Part shown: in pieces, positions 1 to 9,451 of the stretch
Numbering within the stretch: the stretch's first letter is position 1
How the letters are laid out: every line of letters starts with the position of its first letter
DNA from: Paenibacillus tengchongensis
Lineage (GTDB): Bacteria; Bacillota; Bacilli; Paenibacillales; Paenibacillaceae
Assembly: GCF_008973665.1 (NCBI RefSeq)
Contig: NZ_WACP01000001.1
Span: forward strand, 124,001 to 188,000
Direction: 5' to 3'
DNA: 64,000 nt
Translations under genes and position numbers: made by a program
Notes under the pieces: model-generated
Database searches by the model: none
Told to the model about the DNA's origin: nothing
Seen by the model: only the letters and a program-made list of their open reading frames with translations

Positions 1-225
1 CTGGTCGTAGAGCTGCTCCACGTACCAGAATTTCTTCTGCATGAACGTGCAGGGCAGGGCAGTTAATTCTGCAGCTCTTTTCCGGACACCGGCCAGCCCC
101 TTTTCCTGCATAATCACCGTTCTTTTCTGCTCCTGCCGCGCCTTCAGCAGATTGTCCAGCAGCAGCCTCTTGGATTCCGACAGGGCATTGACCCGGGTGG
201 TCAGCTCCTTCTCTTGGTCACGCAT
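1..225 (-). CDS. Non-ribosomal peptide synthetase, N-terminal fragment (partial)
   Basis: Only the first 75 codons are inside the window; the gene runs off the left edge. The start is ATG at 225, with GAGGTG about 7 bases upstream, 46 bases after the stop of the PKS gene that precedes it in transcription. The N-terminal helix (residues 11-30, LSESKRLLLDNLLKARQEQK) is of the kind found ahead of NRPS condensation domains. LPCTFMQKKFWYVEQLYD (residues 56-73) matches the first conserved motif of condensation domains, usually written LSxAQxRLWFLxQL. By family knowledge this domain would accept the acyl chain from the carrier domain of the preceding PKS and condense it with an amino acid. Later domains cannot be seen. 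Confidence 0.8.
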   Translation of the reverse strand, partial: MRDQEKELTTRVNALSESKRLLLDNLLKARQEQKRTVIMQEKGLAGVRKRAAELTALPCTFMQKKFWYVEQLYDQ

Positions 226-271
226 GACAGCACACCTCGATATGCATACATTTTGGTAATCCTTCCATAAA

Positions 272-3200
272 TCATTCCGCAATCATGCTCAGGTCCAGAC
301 TGGCCGACAACGCTTCGAGCACGAGCTCGGACACATCCTTCACGGTCGGCGCTTCCATAAACTGCTGCAGCTGCAGTTCCGTGCCGTACAGCTCCTTGAT
401 TCTAAGAATGACCTGGGTAATCAGCAGCGAATGCCCGCCGAGCTCGAAGAAATTGTCGTTGATGCCGATCGGCGCAATCCCCATTATTTCCTGCAGCAGC
501 TCCGCAATGCTCTCTTCAATGGCATGGGTAGGCGGTGCGTAGCTTACCGATAATTCCGGGCGGTTGTTAAGCGGCTCCATTACATCCCCGTCCTCTGTCA
601 CGAAGCCGCTGTCCAGCCGGATCTCCTCTTCCACCGCCCGCTTCTTGCCCGGCATAATCCAGTGGCGCTGCTTCTCAAAGGGATACGTCGGCAGCGGCAC
701 TCTGAACAGAACCTCATCGCCGTAATAATTCGGCCAGTTGACCGTAAGCCCGTTCACCCAGGCTTTCTGTACGAACTCCAGCAGAAACCTGTTGTCGTCG
801 GCCGGATGATTCACATCGCGCAGGACCTGATACAGAGCGTAATCCCCGAAGCCCTGCAGGTTATCCTGCATAAATACCGATAGGGTCTTGCCGGGGCCTA
901 CCTCGATATAGTGCTTGTACTCCTGCCGGGCCAACTGGACGGCGGCATCCTTGAACCGGACCGTACCGGTCATATGGCGTATCCAGTAATTCACATCGGT
1001 CGCTTCCTCCGGCCGGAGCCAGTCTCCGGTCACATTCGACATGACCGGCAGCGCAGCCGGCTGGAGGCGTACCGTCCGCAGCACGGCAGCCAACGCTTCT
1101 ACGGCATCCCGCATCATATAGGAATGAAAAGCGTGCGAGGTATGCAGAATCCGGCAATCCGTGTGCTCCTGCATCTGCTCCATCACGCTCTGCAGCGCTT
1201 CACGCTCCCCGGCCAGAACGACCCGCCGCTCCGCATTGACCAGGGCAAGCGAAACCTTACCGCTGACATAGGCCATTGCCTCTTGCTCCGTCATATTCAC
1301 ATAGAGCATATCGCCCTTTGGCAAGGACTGGATGATCCGGCCGCGCTGCAGCACAACCTTGAGCGCATCCTCCAGCGTGAAGACGCCGGCCAGACAAGCT
1401 GCCGTATATTCCCCTATGCTGTGTCCAAGCATAGCCTTGGGGGTAATCCCCCAGTGCATGAGCTGTTTCCCCAGGCAATATTCCACTACAAACACAGCAA
1501 TTTGGGTATGCTGCGTCTCCTCCAGACGCTCTCTGCTGGCGGCAATTTCCGGATCGGCGAACAGAATCTCCCGCAAGTCATAACCGAACCGCTGCTTGAG
1601 TATAGCGAAGCAGGCGTCCATCTCCCGGCGGAACACGGATTTTGTCCGGTAAAGCTGCTTGGCCATGCCCGGATATTGACTCCCTTGGCCGGGGAACAGG
1701 AAGACCGTGTCCTTCACATTCTCTTTATCGCACCGGATGCCGGCCAGTCCCTGCTCCAGCTTTGCAATCAGCTCTTCCCTGCTGGCGCAGATCAGCCCTC
1801 CGCGGTAAGAGAAGCGTTTGCGGCCGCTGTTCAGCGTGTACAGCACATTGCGGAAATCCTCTGCTTCATGGTTGCGCAGATGCTGCAGCAACTCGCTTGC
1901 CTTCTGTCCGTAAGCCGCCCGGCTCCGGGCCGACAGCACCAGCAGATGGTAATCCTCCCCGCTTTCCGGCTCCCGGGTTTCAATCGCTTCCTCCAGAACC
2001 GCATGCACATTGGTACCGCCGATGCCGAAGGAGCTGACGCCCGCCCGTCTTACCCCGCAGTCCGGCTCCCAGTCGGCCAGTTCGGTATTCATATAAAAGG
2101 GCGAGGTTCCAAGCTCAATATTGGGATTGATCTCATTGAAATTAACCGATGGCACAAGCTTCTTGTGCTTCAGCATCAGCGCCGTCTTAATCAGGCCGGC
2201 GGCTCCGGCGGCGGCGTCAAGATGCCCGATGTTGGCTTTCACTGCGCCCAGTGCGCAGAATCCGGTCTTATCGGTTGCTTCGCGGAATGCTTCACTGAGC
2301 GCCTGCACCTCTATCGGGTCGCCCATCGGCGTCGCTGTTCCATGAGCCTCGATATAGGTGATCGTCTCTTCATCGATTTCGCTGAGCACCTGTGCGCTTT
2401 TGATTGCGTTGCGCTCACCCTTTACGCTCGGTGCAGAATAGCCGACCTTATCCGCCCCGTCGTTATTAAAGGCCGTGCCCTTGATTACGGCGACAATGTG
2501 GTCTCTGTCGGCCACGGCATCCTCCAGCCTTTTCAGCAGAACCAGGCCTGCTCCGCTACCTGCAAGCGTGCCGGTGCCGTTCTTGTCGAACGGGCGGCAA
2601 TGCCCGTCCTGCGACAGCACCTCGCCCGGCAGATATAAATATCCGGCTTCCTGCGGGACTTCCAGCGTGCAGCCGCCGGCAATTGCCATATCGCACTGGT
2701 AATTCAGCAGCGCCTGACAGGCCAGGGTCACCGCCGTCAGCGAGGTCGAGCAGGCCGTCTGGACGTTCATGCTCGGCCCCTTCAGATTCAGCTTGTAGGA
2801 AATAAGCGTTGAAGCGAAATTGACGTCGTTGCCCATCCAGATCTGCCGGATCTCCGGCGTCATATCCAGATCGATGGCCGCCATAATATTCTTCAGCAGA
2901 TACTTGCTGGTGCCTGAGCCCACGTAAGTACCTATGCTGCCGCCGTAGCTCTCGGGGTTGTAGCCCGCACTTTCCAGCAGCCGCCAGGCACTCTCCAGCA
3001 GCAGCCGCTGCTGCGGGTCCATCAGCGCCGCTTCGCGAGGCGTCATTCCGAAGAATCCTGCATCAAACTGCTCAATATCCTTAAGGACAAAGCTCTGTTT
3101 GACATAATCGGGATGCATAATCAAGGATTCCGGCACACCGGCGGCCAGCAGCTCTTCGTCCGTGAAATAGGTCAGCGCCTCCACTCCGCCGCACAGATTG

Positions 3201-3301
3201 TTCCAGAATTCTGTTACATTATCCGCTCCGGGAAACCGGCAATCCATGCCGATGATCGCAATATCCAGGTCCCGCAGCTCACTGTCCGCTGAAATTCTCA
3301 T
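272..3301 (-). CDS. Modular type I polyketide synthase, KS-AT-carrier (malonyl extender)
   Basis: A 1009-residue single PKS module. The KS domain (about 12-440) has active-site Cys184 in TACSTS and catalytic His320 and His360. The AT domain (about 530-830) has GHSIGE with Ser628 and an HAFH motif at 723-726, the usual signature of malonyl-CoA selection. The carrier domain (about 925-1000) has Ser957 in ELGGHSLL, which is the PCP-like form of the motif and fits hand-over to an NRPS. No KR, DH or ER is present, so the unit should leave a beta-keto group. It starts 18 bases after the upstream PKS gene and is followed 46 bases later by an NRPS gene, so the three are almost certainly one operon and one assembly line. 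The product is not recognisable from sequence alone. Confidence 0.93.
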   Translation of the reverse strand: MRISADSELRDLDIAIIGMDCRFPGADNVTEFWNNLCGGVEALTYFTDEELLAAGVPESLIMHPDYVKQSFVLKDIEQFDAGFFGMTPREAALMDPQQRLLLESAWRLLESAGYNPESYGGSIGTYVGSGTSKYLLKNIMAAIDLDMTPEIRQIWMGNDVNFASTLISYKLNLKGPSMNVQTACSTSLTAVTLACQALLNYQCDMAIAGGCTLEVPQEAGYLYLPGEVLSQDGHCRPFDKNGTGTLAGSGAGLVLLKRLEDAVADRDHIVAVIKGTAFNNDGADKVGYSAPSVKGERNAIKSAQVLSEIDEETITYIEAHGTATPMGDPIEVQALSEAFREATDKTGFCALGAVKANIGHLDAAAGAAGLIKTALMLKHKKLVPSVNFNEINPNIELGTSPFYMNTELADWEPDCGVRRAGVSSFGIGGTNVHAVLEEAIETREPESGEDYHLLVLSARSRAAYGQKASELLQHLRNHEAEDFRNVLYTLNSGRKRFSYRGGLICASREELIAKLEQGLAGIRCDKENVKDTVFLFPGQGSQYPGMAKQLYRTKSVFRREMDACFAILKQRFGYDLREILFADPEIAASRERLEETQHTQIAVFVVEYCLGKQLMHWGITPKAMLGHSIGEYTAACLAGVFTLEDALKVVLQRGRIIQSLPKGDMLYVNMTEQEAMAYVSGKVSLALVNAERRVVLAGEREALQSVMEQMQEHTDCRILHTSHAFHSYMMRDAVEALAAVLRTVRLQPAALPVMSNVTGDWLRPEEATDVNYWIRHMTGTVRFKDAAVQLARQEYKHYIEVGPGKTLSVFMQDNLQGFGDYALYQVLRDVNHPADDNRFLLEFVQKAWVNGLTVNWPNYYGDEVLFRVPLPTYPFEKQRHWIMPGKKRAVEEEIRLDSGFVTEDGDVMEPLNNRPELSVSYAPPTHAIEESIAELLQEIMGIAPIGINDNFFELGGHSLLITQVILRIKELYGTELQLQQFMEAPTVKDVSELVLEALSASLDLSMIAE

Positions 3302-3319
3302 CGCTTTGTTCCTTCCCCT

Positions 3320-6300
3320 CTATTCGGCGAGCAGCAGGGCCGCCTCTTCCTCCGACATATTCTCCAGCCGGAGCAGCAGCTCTTCCAGCTCTTCTGCGGA
3401 GTCTTCGACGATCAGCGCGGCGATGTCGCCCCAATACTTCCGGGCCAGGCCGGCAATGCTGGTACCGCCCAGAATATCCACGATCGATAGGTTGATGCCG
3501 GCGTTCTTGTTGATCAGGTTGCGGATTTCCGTCGCAATGATCGAATCGACGCCGATCGCGCTGACCGGATCGTTCAGGTCCAGGCTCTCCTTCTGTGCGT
3601 GCACCGTCTCGGCAATAATGCCGGCAAAGAAATCCTCGACGATGCTAATCTGCTCTTCCTCGCCCGCAGCTCCCGCCAGCATGGCGAACAGATCTGCGCC
3701 CTGGGCTTCGCTGGCGGTGTCCTTGCTCTCCAGCGCCAAATGGTTATACAGCGCCGGCTTGCCCGGATAATTCTGCAGCGCCAGCGGCCAGTCCGCCTCC
3801 CCGATGACCACATGGCACTGCTTCTGGCCGAATACCCGCTCCAGCGCCTGCATGCCGCCGATGGCATAAATCGGGTTCATGCCCCGTTGATACTTGTAAT
3901 GGTCGATCAGATTATGCTCCTTCACCATACCGACGCCCCACGGTCCCCAGCCCAGGCTTATCGCGGGCATCCCCTTGCTGCGTCGGTAATAAGCAAGGGT
4001 ATCCAGGAACGAATTGCCCGCCGCATAATTCACCTGCCCGACCGCAGTGACTACAGAGCCTGTAGAAGAATACATCAGGAAGAAATCCAGATTGGCTTCT
4101 TCGAATACCTTGCTGAGCGTCCATGCCCCTTTGGCCTTCGTATCGAAGACTTCATGGAACTCAGACTCCTCCATCTGCATCATCAGCCGGTCCCTGACAA
4201 CGCCGGCGATATGGACGATCCCGCCAACCGGCATTGCCTCTTCCGCCTGCAGGTCTGCCGCCAACTGCCGGACGGCCGCTTCATCGGCCACATCAAGTGC
4301 GGCCATTCTCACTGTGCAGCCTTCCCGCTCCAGTTCTCGGACAAATTGCACACTGTCATACAGCCGGTGGCCCGGTTCAATCCGCCCCCTTCCGGCCTTA
4401 TCCGGATACGGTGTGCGTCCGATCAGCACGAAATGCCGTGCGCCCTTCCCGGCCATCCATCTGACGGTAATCTGTCCCAGCGAGCCCATGGCCCCGGTCA
4501 CGAGATAGATTTTGTTCCCGTGCAGCTGCACCGGAACACCGCCGTCCAGACCGTAGATATGCTCCAGCCTTGCCACATAACGGATGCCGCTGCGGTATGC
4601 GATCTGGTCCTCACGGCTGTAGTTCGACAGGTCCTGCACCAGTAAATCAAGTGTCTCCGGATAGTCATCCATGTCGATGCTTGCTCCCCAGCTTCCGACG
4701 CATTCGCTGTGGCTAATCACTCTGCACATCCCGATGGCCGCTCCCTGCAGCACATCCGCAGGCTCGTCCGCAAGGACGCTGACCGCTCCCCGGGTCACCA
4801 TCCAGGCCCGGTATTTGCAGCCCTGCTCATTCAGCGCATTGAGCAGATAACGGATGCTGTTCACGGCCTTAGGCTTGGCGGCTTCAATATCTTCGCCTCC
4901 CATATCATCCGTGCTGCGGATATCGAGGCTCCATAAATGCAGCACTCCGTACTCCACGTTCTTGTCCATCCGGCTGATGATTTTCTGGTAATCCGCCTCG
5001 TTGTTGCTTTGAATCACACGGTCTGCATCGCGGCCTTCCGCAAGCTGGTAATCTCCGTAGAACAGCGTGCAGTTATGTCCCTCCGCCGTCAGCCTGGCGG
5101 CAATTTCCCTGCCTGTGCCGGCCTCATCGCACAGAATAATCCAATCCCGGTAATCGCTGCGGGCGGTAAGCAGTGGCTCGTCCTCCGCCGGCTCCTGCGC
5201 TTTCCAGCCGATGCCGTAGAACCATTCGTTCAAGGCACTCTCGCCGGGAACCGCCTGCTCCTCACTCCGTTCCATCGCCCTGGCTACAAAGTTGTCCACC
5301 TCAGCAACGGTATAACCCGACTCATCCAAGATCCGGATATCTCCGGCAATCAGTTCCCCGCTGAGCTGCTTGACCGACGAATGCACATACAGTCTGCCTT
5401 CAGCTCTGCCGAATACACGGACTGCATCAATCGTATCGGGCAGCTTGATATCCACCTTCCCGTGCTGTCTCAGCTCGTCGAACTGGTTGACGAGGAAGGA
5501 CTGGAACGCTGCGTCCAGCAGCACCGGATGCAGAATGCAGTCCTCGTCCCGAACGCCCAGCTCTTCGGGCAGGCACAGCTCGGCCAGCACTTCCCCGTCG
5601 CCCAGCCATACTTCCTTTAACCCCTGGAACATCGGCCCGTAATTGAAATTCATCCGTGTGAGCAGTGAATAGCACTCCTCCTTCGGCAGATGCTCTCTGG
5701 CGCCAGCCTTTATTGCTTCGAGATCGGCCCGTCCGCTTATTCTCCGGCTTTGTCCGCGGACAAACCGGGCGCGGAAATTCTCCGCACCGCCGCCGTCGCC
5801 CTCGGCATTGCCGATCTTAACGGTCCCGTGCTCGGGATCGTAGCTGATCAGGACGCGGGCTGTCTGGTTCTCGTCCAGAAACAGGGCCTTCTTGAACTGG
5901 ATATGATTTACTGCGTAAATATCGTTAATCGCTAATTTTGAAAAATGGCGTATCATTTGGAAAGAAGCCTCAATATAATGCGCTCCGGCCAGCAGCGCCT
6001 TGCCGTTGACGCAATGATCCTTGACGAACGGAAGAATATAATCGTTAATCTCCGCTTCCCATAAAGGGGCAAAGCTGTTCTTGCGGTACCCGAGGAAACG
6101 GTGCTCCTTCTGCCCGAGACGCCGCTGCCGATGCTCCGCCGACTCTTTCCAGAACCGTTCATGCTCCCAGGAATAGTGCGGCAGCTTAACATACTTGAAG
6201 CTTCCCCGGTAGACCTGCTGCCAGCCGATGTCCACTCCTGCACAGAGCAATTCGCTGAATGTCCGGCACATTCTTGCCGCTTCCGGCTCACTGCGGCGCA

Positions 6301-8785
6301 GCGACGGCGAGATCAAGATCTCCTTATCCAGCTCAAAGGCCAGCTCCTTCACGGAGTTTGCCAGTACAGGATGCGGCCCGACCTCCACGAAGTTGACGTA
6401 TCCCGCAGCCAGAATCTGCTCCATCGCTTTGGCGAAATACACGGAGCCTGATACATTCTGCCACCAATATTCATTGTCCAGCTCCGGGCCTTCCGCAAGC
6501 TGTCCGTTCGCTGTTGTATAGAGCGTAATTGTACTTGCCTTCGGCTGAATATCGGCCAGAGCGGCCAGCAGCTCGTCCTTGATTTCGTTCATGAATACGC
6601 TGTGATACGGCACAGTGACCCGCAGGAATTTATTGAATATACCTTCCCGGTCAAGCTGCTCGTGAATGGCGTTCAAACAAGCCATATCGCCCGACAGCGT
6701 CACGCTTGTATTGCTGTTGATGGCGGCGATGGACACGCGGTCTTCATCTCCGGCAATCAGCTCCTCCGCTTCCCGCCGGGTCAACGATACCGCCAGCATT
6801 CCGCCCTTGCCGGTCAGCCTTTGCTGCAGCATACTGCGGTAGTACGAGATTCTTACAGCTTCCTCGAAGCTGTACACGTCCGCCGCATACAAAGCGGCCA
6901 CTTCGCCGACACTGTGCCCGATAATAAGATCAGGGGTAATTCCCATGCTGCGCCACATCTCGAACAATGCAACCTGAACCGTAAAGTTCATCGGCTGGGA
7001 GACTTCGGTATACTGCATTCTGGAATTGTCCTCATCGATCAGAAACTCTTTAAGCAGCGACCAATCCAGATATTTGGCGAATTCAGCATGACAGCGCTCC
7101 ACCGTGCTGCGGAACACGCTGTTGTCATGGTACAGCTCACGGCCCATGGCATACCATTGCGGCCCCATGCCGGTGAATATGAATGCGAGGCGCTTGTCCT
7201 TGCTCTCCTGGCCGCTGACCACATGATCTGAGGCAATGCCCTGATTATAGGCAGCCAGACCCTGCCGCAATTCTTCAATACTCCGGCCGGACACGGCAAG
7301 TGATTTCGCCAGCTTTTCCCGCCGGAACAATGCCGAATAACAAATATCAGAGAGCCGTTCACCGGTAGACGCCAAATAATCTTCATACCGCCGGGCCAAT
7401 GCACCGAGCGATTGCTCCGACTTGGCCGATAAGGTCAGGATCTGCGGCAGCTCCCCGTTAACCTTGCCGTCGTACATTTTATCGTTCTTAGCGCCCTGCA
7501 GAATGACATGGGCATTCGTCCCGCCGAATCCGAAAGAATTGACCCCGATCAGCGCAGGCTTGTGCTCTTCCGGCCACGGCTCGCTTGCCAGCGGAATTCT
7601 CAGGTTCATTCTTGCCAGATCAATGGCCGGGTTCAGCGTCTTCATTCCGATATGCGGCACGATCTCCCGCCGGTCCAGCGTACAGGCTGCCTTGATTATC
7701 GAGGCCACCCCGGAAGCAGCCTCCAGATGTCCGATGTTCGGTTTCACCGAGGCGATAATGCAGCGGTTGTCCTCTGTCCGGCCTTCGCCGAAGAATCCCC
7801 CCACCGCTTCGACTTCGATCGGATCGCCAAGCGCCGTCCCTGTTCCGTGCAGTTCAACATATTGAACATCTTCAGCCGCTATCCCCGCTCTGGCATAGAC
7901 CTCCTCCAGCAGCAAGCGCTGTGAATCGCCGTTCGGCACCGTAATTCCGTTCGTTTTGCCATCCTGGTTAACCAGGCTGTCCCGGATTACTGCGTAGATG
8001 TAATCCCCGTCCTCCAGTGCCTGCTCCAGCGGCTTAAGAACAAGAATTCCGCCGCCCTCTCCGCGTACGTACCCGTTAGCATCAGCATCAAAAGTTTTGC
8101 ATTTCCCGTCAACTGACAGAAATCCGCCTTTGGATTCCGCAACGAAATACTCGGGAGCATAAATCAGCTCTATACCACCGGCCAGCGCCAGGCCGCATTC
8201 ACCGCTCCGCAGGCTCTGGCAGGCTTCGTGAACCGATACGAGCGAAGACGAGCAGGCGGTGTCGATGGACATCGACGGTCCGGTGAAATTATATATGTAT
8301 GAGATCCGGTTCGAGAGCATGGTCATCATACTGCCCACGGCGGCATGGGTGCCGATCTGATTGCTGTCGGCAAACTGCAGTATTTTGTAATCCAGTGTAA
8401 AACCGCCGATAAACACTCCCGTCTTCGAGCCGTTCAGACTGGCGGGCTTGATCCCCGCATCCTCCAGCGCCTCCCATACAATCTCCAGCATCTGCCGCTG
8501 CTGCGGGTCCATCTGGTCCGCTTCCCGGGCGTTGATTCCGAAGAATTTGGCGTCAAATTCGTCAAAACAGTCAATGAAGCCTCCAGCCTTGGAATGGCTC
8601 TTTCCCTTGACCTGCTTATTGGGGTGATAGTGTTCCTCTAGGCTCCACCGGTCAGCCGGCACTTCCGTCACGGCATCCTTCCCGGCCCTCAGGAGCTCCC
8701 AGAATTGATCGATGCTGTTCGAGCCGCCGGGAAACCTGCACCCCATCCCTATAATCGCCACATGCTTGTCTGAAGTATTATTCAT
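3320..8785 (-). CDS. Modular type I polyketide synthase, KS-AT-DH-KR-ACP
   Basis: An 1821-residue PKS module and first gene of the operon. KS (about 8-430): Cys178 in TACSSS, His313, His353. AT (about 530-830): GHSVGE with Ser625, but the specificity motif reads VPYHS (725-729) rather than HAFH or YASH, so the extender is uncertain. DH (about 895-1170): His924 and Asp1091 are present, but the Pro of HxxxGxxxxP is Ala933. KR (structural half about 1190-1420, catalytic half 1425-1620): TGAMGSLG, Lys1550, Ser1574, Tyr1587; Asp1532 at the last position of the LDD motif and no diagnostic Trp suggest a B-type ketoreductase. ACP (about 1715-1790): Ser1748 in GVDSI. An acidic leucine-rich C-terminal helix may be a docking element. 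There is no loading domain, so the starter must arrive in trans. The ATG is preceded by GGGAGAGG. Confidence 0.93.
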   Translation of the reverse strand: MNNTSDKHVAIIGMGCRFPGGSNSIDQFWELLRAGKDAVTEVPADRWSLEEHYHPNKQVKGKSHSKAGGFIDCFDEFDAKFFGINAREADQMDPQQRQMLEIVWEALEDAGIKPASLNGSKTGVFIGGFTLDYKILQFADSNQIGTHAAVGSMMTMLSNRISYIYNFTGPSMSIDTACSSSLVSVHEACQSLRSGECGLALAGGIELIYAPEYFVAESKGGFLSVDGKCKTFDADANGYVRGEGGGILVLKPLEQALEDGDYIYAVIRDSLVNQDGKTNGITVPNGDSQRLLLEEVYARAGIAAEDVQYVELHGTGTALGDPIEVEAVGGFFGEGRTEDNRCIIASVKPNIGHLEAASGVASIIKAACTLDRREIVPHIGMKTLNPAIDLARMNLRIPLASEPWPEEHKPALIGVNSFGFGGTNAHVILQGAKNDKMYDGKVNGELPQILTLSAKSEQSLGALARRYEDYLASTGERLSDICYSALFRREKLAKSLAVSGRSIEELRQGLAAYNQGIASDHVVSGQESKDKRLAFIFTGMGPQWYAMGRELYHDNSVFRSTVERCHAEFAKYLDWSLLKEFLIDEDNSRMQYTEVSQPMNFTVQVALFEMWRSMGITPDLIIGHSVGEVAALYAADVYSFEEAVRISYYRSMLQQRLTGKGGMLAVSLTRREAEELIAGDEDRVSIAAINSNTSVTLSGDMACLNAIHEQLDREGIFNKFLRVTVPYHSVFMNEIKDELLAALADIQPKASTITLYTTANGQLAEGPELDNEYWWQNVSGSVYFAKAMEQILAAGYVNFVEVGPHPVLANSVKELAFELDKEILISPSLRRSEPEAARMCRTFSELLCAGVDIGWQQVYRGSFKYVKLPHYSWEHERFWKESAEHRQRRLGQKEHRFLGYRKNSFAPLWEAEINDYILPFVKDHCVNGKALLAGAHYIEASFQMIRHFSKLAINDIYAVNHIQFKKALFLDENQTARVLISYDPEHGTVKIGNAEGDGGGAENFRARFVRGQSRRISGRADLEAIKAGAREHLPKEECYSLLTRMNFNYGPMFQGLKEVWLGDGEVLAELCLPEELGVRDEDCILHPVLLDAAFQSFLVNQFDELRQHGKVDIKLPDTIDAVRVFGRAEGRLYVHSSVKQLSGELIAGDIRILDESGYTVAEVDNFVARAMERSEEQAVPGESALNEWFYGIGWKAQEPAEDEPLLTARSDYRDWIILCDEAGTGREIAARLTAEGHNCTLFYGDYQLAEGRDADRVIQSNNEADYQKIISRMDKNVEYGVLHLWSLDIRSTDDMGGEDIEAAKPKAVNSIRYLLNALNEQGCKYRAWMVTRGAVSVLADEPADVLQGAAIGMCRVISHSECVGSWGASIDMDDYPETLDLLVQDLSNYSREDQIAYRSGIRYVARLEHIYGLDGGVPVQLHGNKIYLVTGAMGSLGQITVRWMAGKGARHFVLIGRTPYPDKAGRGRIEPGHRLYDSVQFVRELEREGCTVRMAALDVADEAAVRQLAADLQAEEAMPVGGIVHIAGVVRDRLMMQMEESEFHEVFDTKAKGAWTLSKVFEEANLDFFLMYSSTGSVVTAVGQVNYAAGNSFLDTLAYYRRSKGMPAISLGWGPWGVGMVKEHNLIDHYKYQRGMNPIYAIGGMQALERVFGQKQCHVVIGEADWPLALQNYPGKPALYNHLALESKDTASEAQGADLFAMLAGAAGEEEQISIVEDFFAGIIAETVHAQKESLDLNDPVSAIGVDSIIATEIRNLINKNAGINLSIVDILGGTSIAGLARKYWGDIAALIVEDSAEELEELLLRLENMSEEEAALLLAE

Positions 8786-8820
8786 TACACATACCTCTCC
8801 CTTATAGGACTATTATGGTT

Positions 8821-8849
8821 GTTATAAGAAATTAATTGAATCTTAACAA
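8821..8849 (-). promoter_or_regulatory. Candidate sigma-A promoter of the PKS-NRPS operon
   Basis: On the minus strand TTGTTA (8844-8849) and TATAAC (8821-8826) are separated by exactly 17 bases, four and five matches to the consensus hexamers. This would start transcription near 8814, about 30 bases before the ribosome binding site and start codon of the first PKS gene. Confidence 0.55.
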
Positions 8850-8950
8850 GGAAACCTCCACTGCAATTCCTGATTGTGTTAATTAAGCATTAAATATTCA
8901 TCCAAGATGTGCAAATGGCAATTCATTTTGCACAAAAAGACATAGATTTA

Positions 8951-8972
8951 CATAGGACTGAACATAGGACTG
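8951..8972. repeat. Tandem 12-base repeat carrying ATAGGACT, with a third copy by the PKS promoter
   Basis: ATAGGACT occurs at 8952-8959 and 8964-8971, 12 bases apart, and again at 8804-8811, immediately downstream of the PKS promoter candidate. The rest of the 666-base gap (8786-9451) is AT-rich and holds no convincing gene, only two short ORFs of about 40 codons without good ribosome binding sites (around 8979-9103 and 9108-9230). The repeats could bind a regulator of the biosynthetic operon; this is inference. Confidence 0.4.
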
Positions 8973-9351
8973 TTATAATGAGTTCCTTACTGAAAAAGGA
9001 GGCTGCTTCACCTGTGAACAGGCAAATAGGTGGTGGATTGAATGGGATTGTACGAGAAACGGAGATTATTCCAAAATATGACATATTACAGCTCCTGAAA
9101 TAGGTTTATGGAAACAGAAAGCATGGTAAATATGAAGCATATTCTAGGTAAGCAGGTTAAAAATACCATAGGGTTCGAAAAAATCATGTACCAATTATCA
9201 CAGAAAAATCTAGTTATATATGTTTTGTAACATACTTAACAATTCATGGGATATACATTAATTATGTAAAGAAAATGAGCTATTTGTAAATTTACTCTGA
9301 ACCATGTCGAAAAGAACGGCCTCGAACTGTAAATTATGCAAAAAAGCACCA

Positions 9352-9379
9352 AAAAGAGACTCTGCAAAGAGTCTCTTTT
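9352..9379. terminator. Rho-independent terminator, bidirectional
   Basis: Perfect 11-base arms AAAAGAGACTC and GAGTCTCTTTT around a 6-base loop, with T-runs in both directions. It lies downstream of the serine hydrolase gene on the minus strand. Confidence 0.8.
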
Positions 9380-9451
9380 CCGTGATATCCGGGATCAAAT
9401 TAATTTCCGTGTCTACCAATTCATTTTTTAATAATCTCCACCAAATTGCCT

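Noticed and set aside
911-2638. 575-codon ORF antisense to the second PKS gene
   Set aside because: Shadow of a GC-rich coding region; the opposite frame has clear KS and AT motifs.
8909-9230. Two short plus-strand ORFs in the gap upstream of the PKS operon
   Set aside because: Poor ribosome sites, AT-rich composition, no recognisable motif; kept only as possible gene remnants.
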